From an uncultured Collinsella sp. (GTDB taxonomy: Bacteria; Actinomycetota; Coriobacteriia; Coriobacteriales; Coriobacteriaceae), in NCBI GenBank assembly GCA_902488525.1, contig CABTWP010000042.1, positions 1 through 16,550 on the forward strand: 16,550 nucleotides of DNA. The letters are read 5' to 3'. Shown here one piece after another: positions 1 through 7,176 of this stretch; positions within the stretch are counted from its first letter, which is position 1, and the number at the start of each line of letters is the position of its first letter. Position numbers and translations under genes: made by a program. The notes under the pieces are model-generated. The model made no database searches. It saw only the letters and a program-made list of their open reading frames with translations, and was not told the DNA's origin.

Positions 1-22
1 CAGACGTGTGCTCTTCCGATCT
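1..22. other. Illumina adapter remnant at contig end
   Basis: The first 22 bases, ending in GCTCTTCCGATCT, match the 3' end of the standard Illumina TruSeq read-2 adapter as I remember it. They precede the first codon that makes sense as protein. A GTG at position 8 lies inside this segment and would give a false start for the partial gene that follows. It should be treated as untrimmed library sequence, not genome. Confidence 0.93.
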
Positions 23-301
23 CAGGAGCGCGAGTTTGCACAGGAGGTGGGTGATATCGATGTGCTCAAGCTAGGGCATCACGGCTCAAAAGTTTCCGTC
101 GACACAGACCTGCTGGGCACGCTTAAGCCCGAGCTCTCTATCGCGAGCGCCGGCGAGGGGAATCGTTACGGCCATCCGTCGGATGCCTGCATCGATGCCG
201 TTAAGGAAGCGGGTGGTGCGTTCGCATGCACCATCGAACACGGCGACATTACCGTCACGCCGACCGCGAAGGGCTTTGCGATGCGATGCCAGCGGCCGTG
301 A
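23..301 (+). CDS. comEC: ComEC/Rec2 competence protein, C-terminal fragment
   Basis: About 92 codons remain, running from the adapter junction to TGA at 299-301; the 5' part lies off the contig. The fragment is the end of the metallo-beta-lactamase-like domain that closes many ComEC proteins. Visible family motifs are VLKLGHHGS near the start and NRYGHP about 40 residues later, followed by a short strand-rich tail. ComEC forms the inner-membrane channel through which single-stranded DNA enters during natural transformation; the soluble MBL domain is proposed to act as a nuclease. Its position directly upstream of holA is a widespread arrangement (comEC-holA-rpsT). A stand-alone MBL hydrolase cannot be excluded because the membrane part is missing, but the gene order favours ComEC. 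Confidence 0.85.
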   Translation, partial: QEREFAQEVGDIDVLKLGHHGSKVSVDTDLLGTLKPELSIASAGEGNRYGHPSDACIDAVKEAGGAFACTIEHGDITVTPTAKGFAMRCQRP

Positions 302-309
302 TGACATCG

Positions 310-339
310 TTGGCGCGCGGTGGACCCCTGGGCTAAAAT
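310..339 (+). promoter_or_regulatory. Candidate promoter for holA
   Basis: TTGGCG (310-315) and TAAAAT (334-339) are separated by 18 bases and look like sigma-70-type -35 and -10 boxes just after comEC. Transcription would start near 346, which fits the ATG at 380 and argues against the in-frame GTG at 320 and ATG at 338 as starts. The call rests on motif match only. Confidence 0.45.
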
Positions 340-379
340 GACACGGTACGAATTCGAGTGTGTGCGAGAGGGGAGCGCA

Positions 380-1342
380 ATGTCCGAAACCGGTCTGCTG
401 CCGGCATATCTGATCGTCGGCACCGATGGGGTCAAGCGCGACCACGCCGTCTCACGTATGAAAGCTCGCTTGGAAAAGTCGGGTATGGTTGAGTTCAACC
501 TCGATGAACGCGACATGACGAAAGATCCCGATATCGAGTCGATCATCGGCTCGCTCAATACCTTTCCCATGGGTAGCGAGTTTCGCCTGGTGATCCTCGA
601 CGGTTGCTCCAAGCTTGCCAAGGCGGTCTCGGAACCGCTTGTCGAGTACCTCGCAAGTCCCAGCCCCACGACGGTCTGTCTCATTATCGCCGACTCACTT
701 GCCAAGAATACGCGCCTGTATAAGGCTATCGCCAAGATCGACAAGAAAGCCGTGATCGATTGCTCCGGCACCAAGCGCTGGGAGCTTCCGCGCCGCGTGC
801 AGCAGATGGCGACGCAGCACGGCAAGTCGATCTCGACGGCGGCCGCCGAGGAGCTCGTCTCGCGTTCGGGTGAAAACACTCGCATGCTCGATAACGACTT
901 GGCTAAGCTTGCCCAGATGGTCGAGGCGCCCCAGATTGAGCTTGCCGACGTTGAGCGCTGGATTGTACGTACGGCCGAGGTTCAACCCTGGGACTTTCTC
1001 AATGCGGTCTCGGCCCGTGACATGCGCCGCTCGCTCGAGCTCTTCAATCTACTGCCCGCCAAGAGCTACGTGTGGACTTACACATTGCTGTGCGGCCGCA
1101 TCCGCGAGCTTATCGTCGCCAAGGCGCTCGATGCGCGCGGACAGGGTCGTGAGCTGGCCGCGACGCTCAAGCTCCAGTCTTGGCAGGTCAAGAATCACCT
1201 GACCTGGGCACGTCGCTTTTCGATGGTAGAGCTCGTCGCAGCGCTCGAGGGCGCCGTCGATGTGGAGCTCGCGCTCAAGGGCTCGGCCGATTCTAAAACC
1301 GCGCTTTTGCTCTGGATTACGAACATCTTGAGAAAATCGTGA
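380..1342 (+). CDS. holA: DNA polymerase III, delta subunit
   Basis: A 320-residue protein of normal length for the delta subunit, which opens the beta sliding clamp within the clamp-loader complex. The N-terminus (LLPAYLIVGTDG) matches the degenerate nucleotide-binding start of this AAA+ family. The C-terminal third has the usual alpha-helical pattern, with PWDFLNAVSARD followed by LLCGRIRELIVAKAL and a final ALKGSADSKTALL segment. The start was set at ATG 380 because it has the purine-rich AGGGGAG at 369-375 and begins the conserved region; upstream in-frame starts at 320 and 338 would add non-conserved residues and overlap the likely promoter. The position between comEC and rpsT is typical for holA and supports the assignment, since delta subunits are poorly conserved in sequence. 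Confidence 0.88.
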   Translation: MSETGLLPAYLIVGTDGVKRDHAVSRMKARLEKSGMVEFNLDERDMTKDPDIESIIGSLNTFPMGSEFRLVILDGCSKLAKAVSEPLVEYLASPSPTTVCLIIADSLAKNTRLYKAIAKIDKKAVIDCSGTKRWELPRRVQQMATQHGKSISTAAAEELVSRSGENTRMLDNDLAKLAQMVEAPQIELADVERWIVRTAEVQPWDFLNAVSARDMRRSLELFNLLPAKSYVWTYTLLCGRIRELIVAKALDARGQGRELAATLKLQSWQVKNHLTWARRFSMVELVAALEGAVDVELALKGSADSKTALLLWITNILRKS

Positions 1343-1391
1343 TGATACCTGCCTATTTGACAAATTCGTTCTATCCCTTTGAGGGGGAGCG

Positions 1392-1400
1392 TGCTATAGT
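1392..1400 (+). promoter_or_regulatory. Extended -10 promoter of rpsT
   Basis: TGCTATAGT at 1392-1400 fits an extended -10 box (TGn plus TATAGT) in the gap between holA and rpsT. A perfect TTGACA lies at 1357-1362, but 32 bases away, too far to be its -35 partner. Transcription would start near 1407, giving a leader of about 70 bases before the rpsT start codon. Confidence 0.55.
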
Positions 1401-1411
1401 AGGTGCTTGCA

Positions 1412-1475
1412 TGACCTCACCGTGTCTCAGAGGTGTCATATATTTTTTGCAAGGAACTCGAAAGGAACTCCAGAA
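1412..1475 (+). promoter_or_regulatory. rpsT leader: weak hairpin, T-run, doubled ribosome binding site
   Basis: ACCTC (1414-1418) pairs with GAGGT (1430-1434), extendable by TG/CA with a two-base bulge, and is followed closely by six Ts (1443-1448). This resembles a weak attenuator. Two copies of AAGGAACTC follow at 1451-1459 and 1462-1470; the second is the better-spaced ribosome binding site, 9 bases before the GTG start. S20 synthesis is autoregulated in E. coli; whether this leader does anything similar is inference. Confidence 0.35.
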
Positions 1476-1742
1476 GTGGCAAACATCAAGTCTCAGAAGA
1501 AGCGTATCCGCACCAATGAGGCAGCTCGCATGCGTAACAAGGCTGTCAAGTCCGAGCTCAAGACGCTGACCAAGCACGTCCAGTCCGCCGTCGCCGAGGG
1601 CGACGCCGAGAAGGCCCAGGCTGCCCTCAAGACCGTCACCAAGCGTCTCGACATGGCTGCCGCTAAGCATGTCATCCACAAGAACCAGGCTTCCAACCGC
1701 AAGTCCGGTCTTGCCAAGCTCGTGAACAGCATCAACGCTTAA
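1476..1742 (+). CDS. rpsT: 30S ribosomal protein S20
   Basis: An 88-residue, lysine/arginine-rich protein of normal S20 length. It binds 16S rRNA early in 30S assembly. The N-terminus MANIKSQKKRIRTNE is characteristic of the family, followed by helical segments rich in Ala, Lys and Arg and the closing ASNRKSGLAKLVNSI stretch. The start is GTG 1476, chosen because it produces the canonical MANIKS start and has AAGGA nine bases upstream; a longer reading frame from 1407 lies in the untranslated leader. A non-ATG start is notable because E. coli rpsT also uses a rare start (UUG) linked to its autoregulation. The gene is monocistronic in appearance, with its own promoter and a strong terminator. 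Codon use is highly biased, as expected for a ribosomal protein. Confidence 0.97.
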   Translation: MANIKSQKKRIRTNEAARMRNKAVKSELKTLTKHVQSAVAEGDAEKAQAALKTVTKRLDMAAAKHVIHKNQASNRKSGLAKLVNSINA

Positions 1743-1776
1743 GTTGTAAATTTCACATCACACAGATTACGCGCAT

Positions 1777-1813
1777 AAATGGAGCCTGTTTTATGGAACA
1801 GGCTCCATTTTTT
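1777..1813 (+). terminator. Rho-independent terminator of rpsT
   Basis: A perfect 14-bp stem pairs AAATGGAGCCTGTT (1777-1790) with 1797-1810 around a six-base loop (TTATGG), and its 3' arm runs into six Ts (1808-1813). It sits 35 bases after the rpsT stop codon. The leading As also make it plausible as a weaker terminator on the other strand. Confidence 0.95.
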
Positions 1814-1817
1814 GTAC

Positions 1818-1838
1818 CGCTCGGGTAAGATAGTCCGC
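1818..1838 (+). promoter_or_regulatory. -10 box immediately before lepA
   Basis: TAAGAT at 1826-1831 is preceded by CGCTCGGG and ends 7 bases before the lepA ATG. The expected transcription start therefore coincides with, or lies within one or two bases of, the start codon. No convincing -35 box is visible because that position overlaps the rpsT terminator arm. The bases 1818-1827 are identical to those over the -10 box before the first dnaJ-like gene (5936-5945). Confidence 0.5.
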
Positions 1839-3650
1839 ATGAATACTTCAATTGACATTTCCCACATCCGCAACTTCTCGATCGTTGCGCATATCGACCA
1901 TGGCAAGTCCACGATCAGTGACCGCATCCTCGAGCTCACCCATACCGTTGATGAGCGCGACATGGAGTCGCAGCTGCTTGACACGATGGACATCGAGCGC
2001 GAGCGCGGTATCACGATCAAGTCCAATGCCGTCCGCGTGTCCTATGACGCCGACGACGGCGAGACGTATCAGTTCAACCTGATCGATACGCCGGGCCACG
2101 TGGACTTTACCTATGAGGTCTCGCGCTCGCTGGCGGCCTGTGAGGGCGCGGTGCTCGTCGTTGACGCCACGCAGGGCGTCGAGGCGCAGACCGTCTCCAA
2201 CGCGACGCTCGCCATGAACGCCAATCTGGACATTGTGCCGGCCATCAACAAGATTGACCTTCCCTCGGCGCACCCCGACGAGGTCAAGACCGAGATCGAA
2301 GACGATCTGGCCATTCCCGCCGACGATGCCGTGTGCGTGTCGGGCAAGACCGGCGAGGGCATTCACGATCTGCTGGAGTCCATCGTCTTTTTGATCTCGC
2401 CTCCCAAGGGCGATGCAAATGCCCCTCTCAAGGCACTAATTCTGGATTCGTACTTCGATGAGTACCGCGGCGTCGTCGCCACGGTGCGTGTCTTTGACGG
2501 TTCCATCAAAAAGGGCGATACCCTGCGCATGATGCAGGCCAAGGGGGACTTCCTGGTCGATGGCGTGGGCGTTAAGCGCCCTGCCGAGACGCCGGTCGAT
2601 GCTCTGACCGTCGGCGAGGTCGGCTACGTGGTCACGGGTCTGAAGGACCCCGAGGCCGTGCGCGTGGGCGATACCCTTACGTGGGCTTCGAACCCCTGCC
2701 CCGAGCCGCTGCCGGGCTACCGCGAGGCCAAGCCCATGGTCTACACGGGCCTGTTCCCCATCGACAACAAGGACTACGAGAACCTGCGCGACGCGCTCGA
2801 TAAGCTGCATGTCAACGATCCGTCGTTGGTGTGGGAGCCTGAGACGTCGGTGGCGCTGGGCTTTGGCTTCCGCGTGGGCTTCCTGGGCCTGCTGCACATG
2901 GAGGTCGTCAAGGAGCGCCTGGAGCGCGAGTTCAATCTGGACCTGATCGCCACGAGCCCCTCGGTCGATTACCACGTGTACAAGACTGACGGCGAGATGC
3001 TCGATGTCCGCAGCCCGCAGGATCTGCCCGAGGCCACGCGCATCGAGCGCATCGAAGAGCCCTACCTCAAGGCAAAGATCATCTGTCCGCCCGAGTATAC
3101 GGGTGCCGTCATGCAGCTCGCTATCGAGCACCGTGGCGTCACGACCGATATGATCCACCTGACGAGCAAGTCGGTCGAGATGCGCTTTGATATGCCGCTC
3201 GCCGAGCTCATCCTGGACTTCTTCGATCAGCTCAAGAGCCGCACCAAGGGTTACGCCTCGCTCGACTACGAGTTCAACGAATATCGCCCCTCCGAGCTCG
3301 TCAAGCTCGACATCCTGCTTTCGGGCGACGAGGTGGACGCGCTGTCGTTTATCGTGCACAAGGATAAGGCTTATGGCCTGGCCCGCGGCCTGTGCGACAA
3401 GCTCAAGGAGATCATCCCGCGACAGCTGTTCGAGGTTCCTATCCAGGGCGCCATTGGCAACAAGATCATCGCCCGCTCCACCGTTAAGGCGCGCCGCAAG
3501 GACGTGCTGGCCAAGTGCTACGGCGGCGATATCTCGCGTAAGCGCAAGCTGCTCGAGAAGCAGAAAGAGGGCAAGAAGCGCATGAAGGCCATCGGCTCGG
3601 TCGAGGTTCCGCAGGAGGCCTTTATGGCGATTCTCAAGGTGGACGAGTAG
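1839..3650 (+). CDS. lepA: Elongation factor 4 (LepA), ribosome-associated GTPase
   Basis: A 603-residue translational GTPase, close to the family's roughly 600 residues. LepA binds ribosomes and has been linked to back-translocation and to initiation or 30S biogenesis. GTPase motifs are AHIDHGKST at residues 17-25, RGIT in switch I, DTPGH at 83-87 and NKID at 137-140. After the EF-G-like beta-barrel and alpha/beta domains comes the LepA-specific basic C-terminus, with RRKDVLAKCYGGDISRKRK and a lysine-rich end, which separates it from EF-G, BipA and TetM. The ATG at 1839 was chosen because it opens the conserved NFSIVAHIDHG region at the usual distance; no Shine-Dalgarno is visible and the promoter -10 box lies only 7 bases upstream, suggesting a leaderless transcript. 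dusB follows 4 bases after the stop. Confidence 0.97.
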   Translation: MNTSIDISHIRNFSIVAHIDHGKSTISDRILELTHTVDERDMESQLLDTMDIERERGITIKSNAVRVSYDADDGETYQFNLIDTPGHVDFTYEVSRSLAACEGAVLVVDATQGVEAQTVSNATLAMNANLDIVPAINKIDLPSAHPDEVKTEIEDDLAIPADDAVCVSGKTGEGIHDLLESIVFLISPPKGDANAPLKALILDSYFDEYRGVVATVRVFDGSIKKGDTLRMMQAKGDFLVDGVGVKRPAETPVDALTVGEVGYVVTGLKDPEAVRVGDTLTWASNPCPEPLPGYREAKPMVYTGLFPIDNKDYENLRDALDKLHVNDPSLVWEPETSVALGFGFRVGFLGLLHMEVVKERLEREFNLDLIATSPSVDYHVYKTDGEMLDVRSPQDLPEATRIERIEEPYLKAKIICPPEYTGAVMQLAIEHRGVTTDMIHLTSKSVEMRFDMPLAELILDFFDQLKSRTKGYASLDYEFNEYRPSELVKLDILLSGDEVDALSFIVHKDKAYGLARGLCDKLKEIIPRQLFEVPIQGAIGNKIIARSTVKARRKDVLAKCYGGDISRKRKLLEKQKEGKKRMKAIGSVEVPQEAFMAILKVDE

Positions 3651-3654
3651 GTCC

Positions 3655-4698
3655 ATGGCGCTTTCTGAATACAGCAAGCGGCTGCTGGGCGCCTATGCCG
3701 AGCAGCCGTTCCTTATGGCTCCCATGGCGGGCGTAACCGACCCCGCCTATCGCATCATGTGTCGCCGCCGCGGCGCCAACTTTGCCTACAGCGAGATGGT
3801 GAGCGTTGCAGGCCTTGCCTATGCCAGCAACAAGACGTGGCGCCTGGTGCTGCCGGCCGACGAGGAACAGCAGATTTGCGTGCAGCTCTTTGGTTCCAAG
3901 CCCGATCAGTTTGCGAGTGCCGTCGCTGCCGTCGAGGAACGCGTGGGCGATCGCCTGTCATTGATTGATATCAACATGGCCTGTCCGGCTCGCAAGGTCG
4001 TTACCAAGGGCGAGGGCTCGGCGCTTATGCGCACGCCCGACCTCGCCGAGAAGATTGTCGAGGCAGCGGTGGGTGCGGCGCATGTTCCCGTGACCGTGAA
4101 GATCCGCAAGGGTTTTTATGCCGAGGATCGCAATGCCGCAACGTTTGCCCAGATGCTCGAAGGGGCGGGCGCCTCTGCAGTTGCTGTGCACGGTCGTTGT
4201 GCCACGCAGCTCTATACGGGCCAGGCCGATTGGTCTGTCGTCGATGAGGTTGCCGAAGCCGTCGAGATTCCCGTGATTGGTTCGGGCGATGTGTTCTCGG
4301 CCGAGGACGCTGCTGAGCATCTGAGCGGTTCGGGTGCCAGCGCGGTGTTTATTGCGCGCGGTATCTACGGCAATCCCTGGGTGTTCGGCGATGCACGCGC
4401 CCTTGCACTCGATGGCACGCCGGTTCCTTCTCGCTCCTCGGTCGAGCGCCTGGAGGCCCTGCGTGAGCATCTGACGTTGACGCACGAGCTTCTGCCGCTT
4501 ATGTCGCGCGCCCGTACGTATGCAAGCTGGTACTTAAAGGGTATGCCCCATGCCGCCGCCTGGCGCGCTCGGGTGGTGCGCTGTTCCACGTACGAGGAGT
4601 TTATGGCGCTGGTCGATGATATCGAGCGCGACGTGGTGGCCTGCGAGGCCGCCCTTGCCGCCGGCGAATCGGTGCCCGTTCATCCGCTGGGGGCTTAA
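3655..4698 (+). CDS. dusB: tRNA-dihydrouridine synthase (DusB-type)
   Basis: A 347-residue flavoenzyme of the Dus family, which reduces uridine to dihydrouridine in the tRNA D-loop using FMN and NAD(P)H. The TIM-barrel start APMAGVTD is at residues 22-29. The catalytic cysteine is probably C110 in NMACPARKV; E. coli-type enzymes have Gly where this has Ala just before the Cys. Further motifs are VKIRKGF, AVHGRCATQLYTGQADW, GSGDV and ARGIYGNPWVF (FMN phosphate binding), in the expected order. The start ATG lies 4 bases after the lepA stop and has only a weak AGG upstream, so translational coupling is likely. hemW starts 2 bases after its stop. The exact subclass (DusB versus another bacterial Dus) is inferred from overall motif match, not tested. 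Confidence 0.93.
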   Translation: MALSEYSKRLLGAYAEQPFLMAPMAGVTDPAYRIMCRRRGANFAYSEMVSVAGLAYASNKTWRLVLPADEEQQICVQLFGSKPDQFASAVAAVEERVGDRLSLIDINMACPARKVVTKGEGSALMRTPDLAEKIVEAAVGAAHVPVTVKIRKGFYAEDRNAATFAQMLEGAGASAVAVHGRCATQLYTGQADWSVVDEVAEAVEIPVIGSGDVFSAEDAAEHLSGSGASAVFIARGIYGNPWVFGDARALALDGTPVPSRSSVERLEALREHLTLTHELLPLMSRARTYASWYLKGMPHAAAWRARVVRCSTYEEFMALVDDIERDVVACEAALAAGESVPVHPLGA

Positions 4699-4700
4699 GG

Positions 4701-5933
4701 GTGGCCGTTACCGCGCTGTATGCGCACGTGCCGTTTTGCGCCCAAAAGTGCCGGTACTGCGACTTTGACTCACGCAGTTTTGCTCCGTGCGACCTGAGCG
4801 CTGCGCTCGATTTCTATTTTGAGCAGTTGTTCGCGCGTCTCGATGCTTTTGGCAAGGCTGGGGCCCTTGACCAGATCCGCACCGTCTATGTTGGCGGCGG
4901 TACGCCGTCGCTGGCGGGGGAGCGCCTGGTGGAGCTGGTGCGGCGTATTCGTGCGTGGTGCGCCCCCGTTGAGTTTACCTGCGAGGCCAATCCCGAGTCG
5001 CTGACCGCCGAGCTTGCCGCTGCGCTTGCCAAGGTTGGTGTCACACGCGTCTCTCTGGGCGTGCAAACGCTCGATAACACAGAACTTACTGCCATCGGCC
5101 GTATTCACGATGCCGATCGGGCGCTCGCCGCCATCGCGACGGTCAAGAACGCTGGGCTTGACGTGTCGTGCGACCTTATGTGCGGACTTCCCGGGCAGAC
5201 CGCAGCGAGTTGGAAGCACACGCTCGATGGCGTGCTGGCGGCGGCTCCGCATCATGTGTCGGTCTACCCGCTCACGCTTGAGGAGGGGACGCCCCTTTAT
5301 CGCATGGCGTGCCGCGATGAGTCGCTCGAGCCCGACGAGGATTTTCAAGCTTCGTGCATGGATGTGGCGCGTGAGCGTCTGGGTGCGGCCGGCTATCATC
5401 CCTATGAGGTGGCAAGCTATGCGCTCGACGGCCATGAGTGCGCCCATAACATTGCCTACTGGACCGGACGGGGCTACCTGGGCCTGGGTCGTTCCGCCGC
5501 GGGCATGCTCGACGCCGAGGATTTCGACCGTCTTGTAGGTTTGTTCCCCGGCGTGTCTTCTCGAGGCGATTCGTACCGCGTGCGTCTGGTGCAACGTGAC
5601 GATGACGCGACGGTGTTCGAGGCCGAATATCTCTCGCAGCGCGAGGCCGCGGCCGAAGACCTGATGCTTGCTTGTCGCATGACGCGCGGTGTCGCGTCCG
5701 ACCTTTTGGTTCGCGCGGCTCGTGCCGTCCCGGCCGATGAGCTGGCAGCTGCCTGCGATCGCGCGCTCGAATTGGGTCTTGCCACTTGGGTGCCCGAGAC
5801 GCTCGGAGTCCATGAGGGACCCTTCACTTCGGCAGATGTCATCGCGGGCCATGTTCGAGCTCGTTTAGCGCCGACACACCTGGGCTGGCTCGATGGAAAT
5901 GTTCTGTTCGAGCTGTTTTGGGATCTAGCTTAG
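4701..5933 (+). CDS. hemW: Heme chaperone HemW (radical SAM)
   Basis: A 410-residue radical SAM protein. HemW inserts heme into membrane proteins such as respiratory enzymes and is often misannotated as oxygen-independent coproporphyrinogen oxidase. The cluster motif CAQKCRYC is C13, C17 and C20, followed by Asp-Phe; HemN proper carries an additional Cys after the third, absent here. YVGGGTPS, SLGVQTLDN and CDLMCGLPGQT follow. The HemW-type HNxxYW motif is present as HNIAYW at residues 249-254. The segment after it reads GLGRSAAGML, where many relatives have a His-containing GAHS/GAHG. GTG 4701 was taken as start because it lies 2 bases after the dusB stop, has a G-rich site upstream and begins directly with the ALYAHVPFC core. 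The protein is slightly longer than E. coli HemW (about 380). Confidence 0.92.
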   Translation: MAVTALYAHVPFCAQKCRYCDFDSRSFAPCDLSAALDFYFEQLFARLDAFGKAGALDQIRTVYVGGGTPSLAGERLVELVRRIRAWCAPVEFTCEANPESLTAELAAALAKVGVTRVSLGVQTLDNTELTAIGRIHDADRALAAIATVKNAGLDVSCDLMCGLPGQTAASWKHTLDGVLAAAPHHVSVYPLTLEEGTPLYRMACRDESLEPDEDFQASCMDVARERLGAAGYHPYEVASYALDGHECAHNIAYWTGRGYLGLGRSAAGMLDAEDFDRLVGLFPGVSSRGDSYRVRLVQRDDDATVFEAEYLSQREAAAEDLMLACRMTRGVASDLLVRAARAVPADELAAACDRALELGLATWVPETLGVHEGPFTSADVIAGHVRARLAPTHLGWLDGNVLFELFWDLA

Positions 5934-5935
5934 GT

Positions 5936-5949
5936 CGCTCGGGTAGAAT
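5936..5949 (+). promoter_or_regulatory. -10 box upstream of first dnaJ-like gene
   Basis: TAGAAT (5944-5949) lies in the only sizeable gap between hemW and the J-protein gene. The ten bases CGCTCGGGTA at 5936-5945 are identical to those over the lepA -10 box. No good -35 box is seen at 16-18 bases. I saw no CIRCE (TTAGCACTC/GAGTGCTAA) or HspR-type inverted repeat here, so no heat-shock operator can be claimed. Confidence 0.45.
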
Positions 5950-5991
5950 TACCGAAATATATACGCTGCTGTGAGCAGGAGGTTGCCGCGC

Positions 5992-7095
5992 ATGGCGACG
6001 ATGAACGAAAAAGATTACTACGAGATTCTGGGTGTCTCCAAGGACGCCACCTCACGTGATATTCAAAAGGCCTTTCAGCAAAAGGCCCGCAAGCTCCATC
6101 CGGACGTCAACAAAGAGCCGGATGCCGAGGAAAAGTTTAAAGAGGTTTCCGAGGCCTACGCCGTGCTTTCGGATGAGCAAAAACGTGCGCGCTACGACGC
6201 CATGCGCTCGGGCAATCCCTTTGCCGGTGCTCCTACGGCTTCGCCCTATGGTGGCGGCTACGCCGGCAACACAGGCTATGGCAATCCCTTTGAGGGCGGC
6301 TTTCCCTTTGGTGGCGCCTGGGGCCAGCAGCGTCGCGGCCAGGCTGCCTACAATCCCGAGAACGGCGCCAATGTGGTCGTCGATATCAAACTTGACGCCA
6401 AGGAGGCCAAGGGCGGTGCCCGCAAGACCGTCCGCTACACGCGTTTCGATACATGCGGACATTGCGGCGGCTCGGGTTCTGTCTCCTCCGAGCATGCCCA
6501 TACCTGCCCGAGCTGCGGCGGCCGCGGCCATATCGACGTCGACCTGTCTTTCCTGTTTGGTGCGGGCACGTTCCAGTCGGTCTGCCCCGAGTGCGGCGGT
6601 TCCGGTAAGGTCGTGGCCGACCCCTGTCCTGATTGCGGCGGCAGCGGTCGTACTCGCGTAACCTCCGAGCAGACGATTGAGTTTCCTGCCGGCACGCACG
6701 ATGGCGACGAGGTCCGCATTGGCGGCATGGGCCATGCTGGCACCAACGGTGCCGTGGGCGGCGACCTGGTCGGCCGCGCCCATGTTGAGGCCGAGCGCTT
6801 GGAAGGCAAAGCTCGTACCGGTTTTTACCTGATGGGCATCGTGGCGCCGTTTTTGGTACTCTCGGCCATCTCGGGCGTGTTCTCGGCCTTTGCCGTGATG
6901 TGCTTTATTCCGTTTACCATGGGCCTGTTCATGGTGCTTTCGGACGGTGTGCTTCATCGCAGTCTGCTGTGGTGGAAGCGCGGTGCGATTCAGTTTGCCA
7001 ACGGTTTTGCCAACGGCTTCATGTTCGCGCTCGTGTCGGTTTGGTTCGCGAGCTGCTCGCAACGTGCCATGCTTTCGCCCTACGCAATGCAATAA
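5992..7095 (+). CDS. J-domain protein with DnaJ zinc fingers and C-terminal membrane helices
   Basis: A 367-residue DnaJ-like protein with an altered end. The J domain spans about residues 6-72, with the DnaK-activating HPD at 36-38. A Gly/Phe-rich linker follows (about 74-125). C-terminal domain I carries all four zinc repeats between C155 and C215 (CGHCGGSG, CPSCGGRG, CPECGGSG, CPDCGGSG) and closes with a typical TIEFPAGTHDGDEVRI strand. Where DnaJ should continue into domain II and the dimerisation tail, the sequence instead has three hydrophobic stretches (about 278-298, 299-317 and 335-355) with a WWKRG turn between the last two. It should therefore be a membrane-anchored, cytosol-facing J protein that recruits DnaK, by inference. 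The start is ATG 5992, nine bases after a perfect AGGAGG (5977-5982). Other frames over 6800-7100 show no DnaJ residues, so this is not a simple frameshift. A canonical dnaJ follows after 81 bases. Confidence 0.87.
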   Translation: MATMNEKDYYEILGVSKDATSRDIQKAFQQKARKLHPDVNKEPDAEEKFKEVSEAYAVLSDEQKRARYDAMRSGNPFAGAPTASPYGGGYAGNTGYGNPFEGGFPFGGAWGQQRRGQAAYNPENGANVVVDIKLDAKEAKGGARKTVRYTRFDTCGHCGGSGSVSSEHAHTCPSCGGRGHIDVDLSFLFGAGTFQSVCPECGGSGKVVADPCPDCGGSGRTRVTSEQTIEFPAGTHDGDEVRIGGMGHAGTNGAVGGDLVGRAHVEAERLEGKARTGFYLMGIVAPFLVLSAISGVFSAFAVMCFIPFTMGLFMVLSDGVLHRSLLWWKRGAIQFANGFANGFMFALVSVWFASCSQRAMLSPYAMQ

Positions 7096-7176
7096 CATCA
7101 AACCCTCTGTTTGCGGTCGGCCCAGCTTGGGTATAGGACGCACTGTGACAATAATGAAAGTCGGAAGGATTCGGTC

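Noticed and set aside
8..10. GTG as the start of the first gene
   Set aside because: It falls inside adapter sequence. The protein is the end of ComEC and its true start lies off the contig.
1357..1374. TTGACA at 1357-1362 as the -35 box of rpsT
   Set aside because: It is 32 bases from TATAGT, and no -10 box lies at 16-18 bases; the extended -10 at 1392-1400 is a better explanation.
6800..7176. Frameshift as the explanation for the missing DnaJ domain II in the first J gene
   Set aside because: The other two + frames contain no domain II residues, and the existing frame is coherent, with three well-formed hydrophobic helices.
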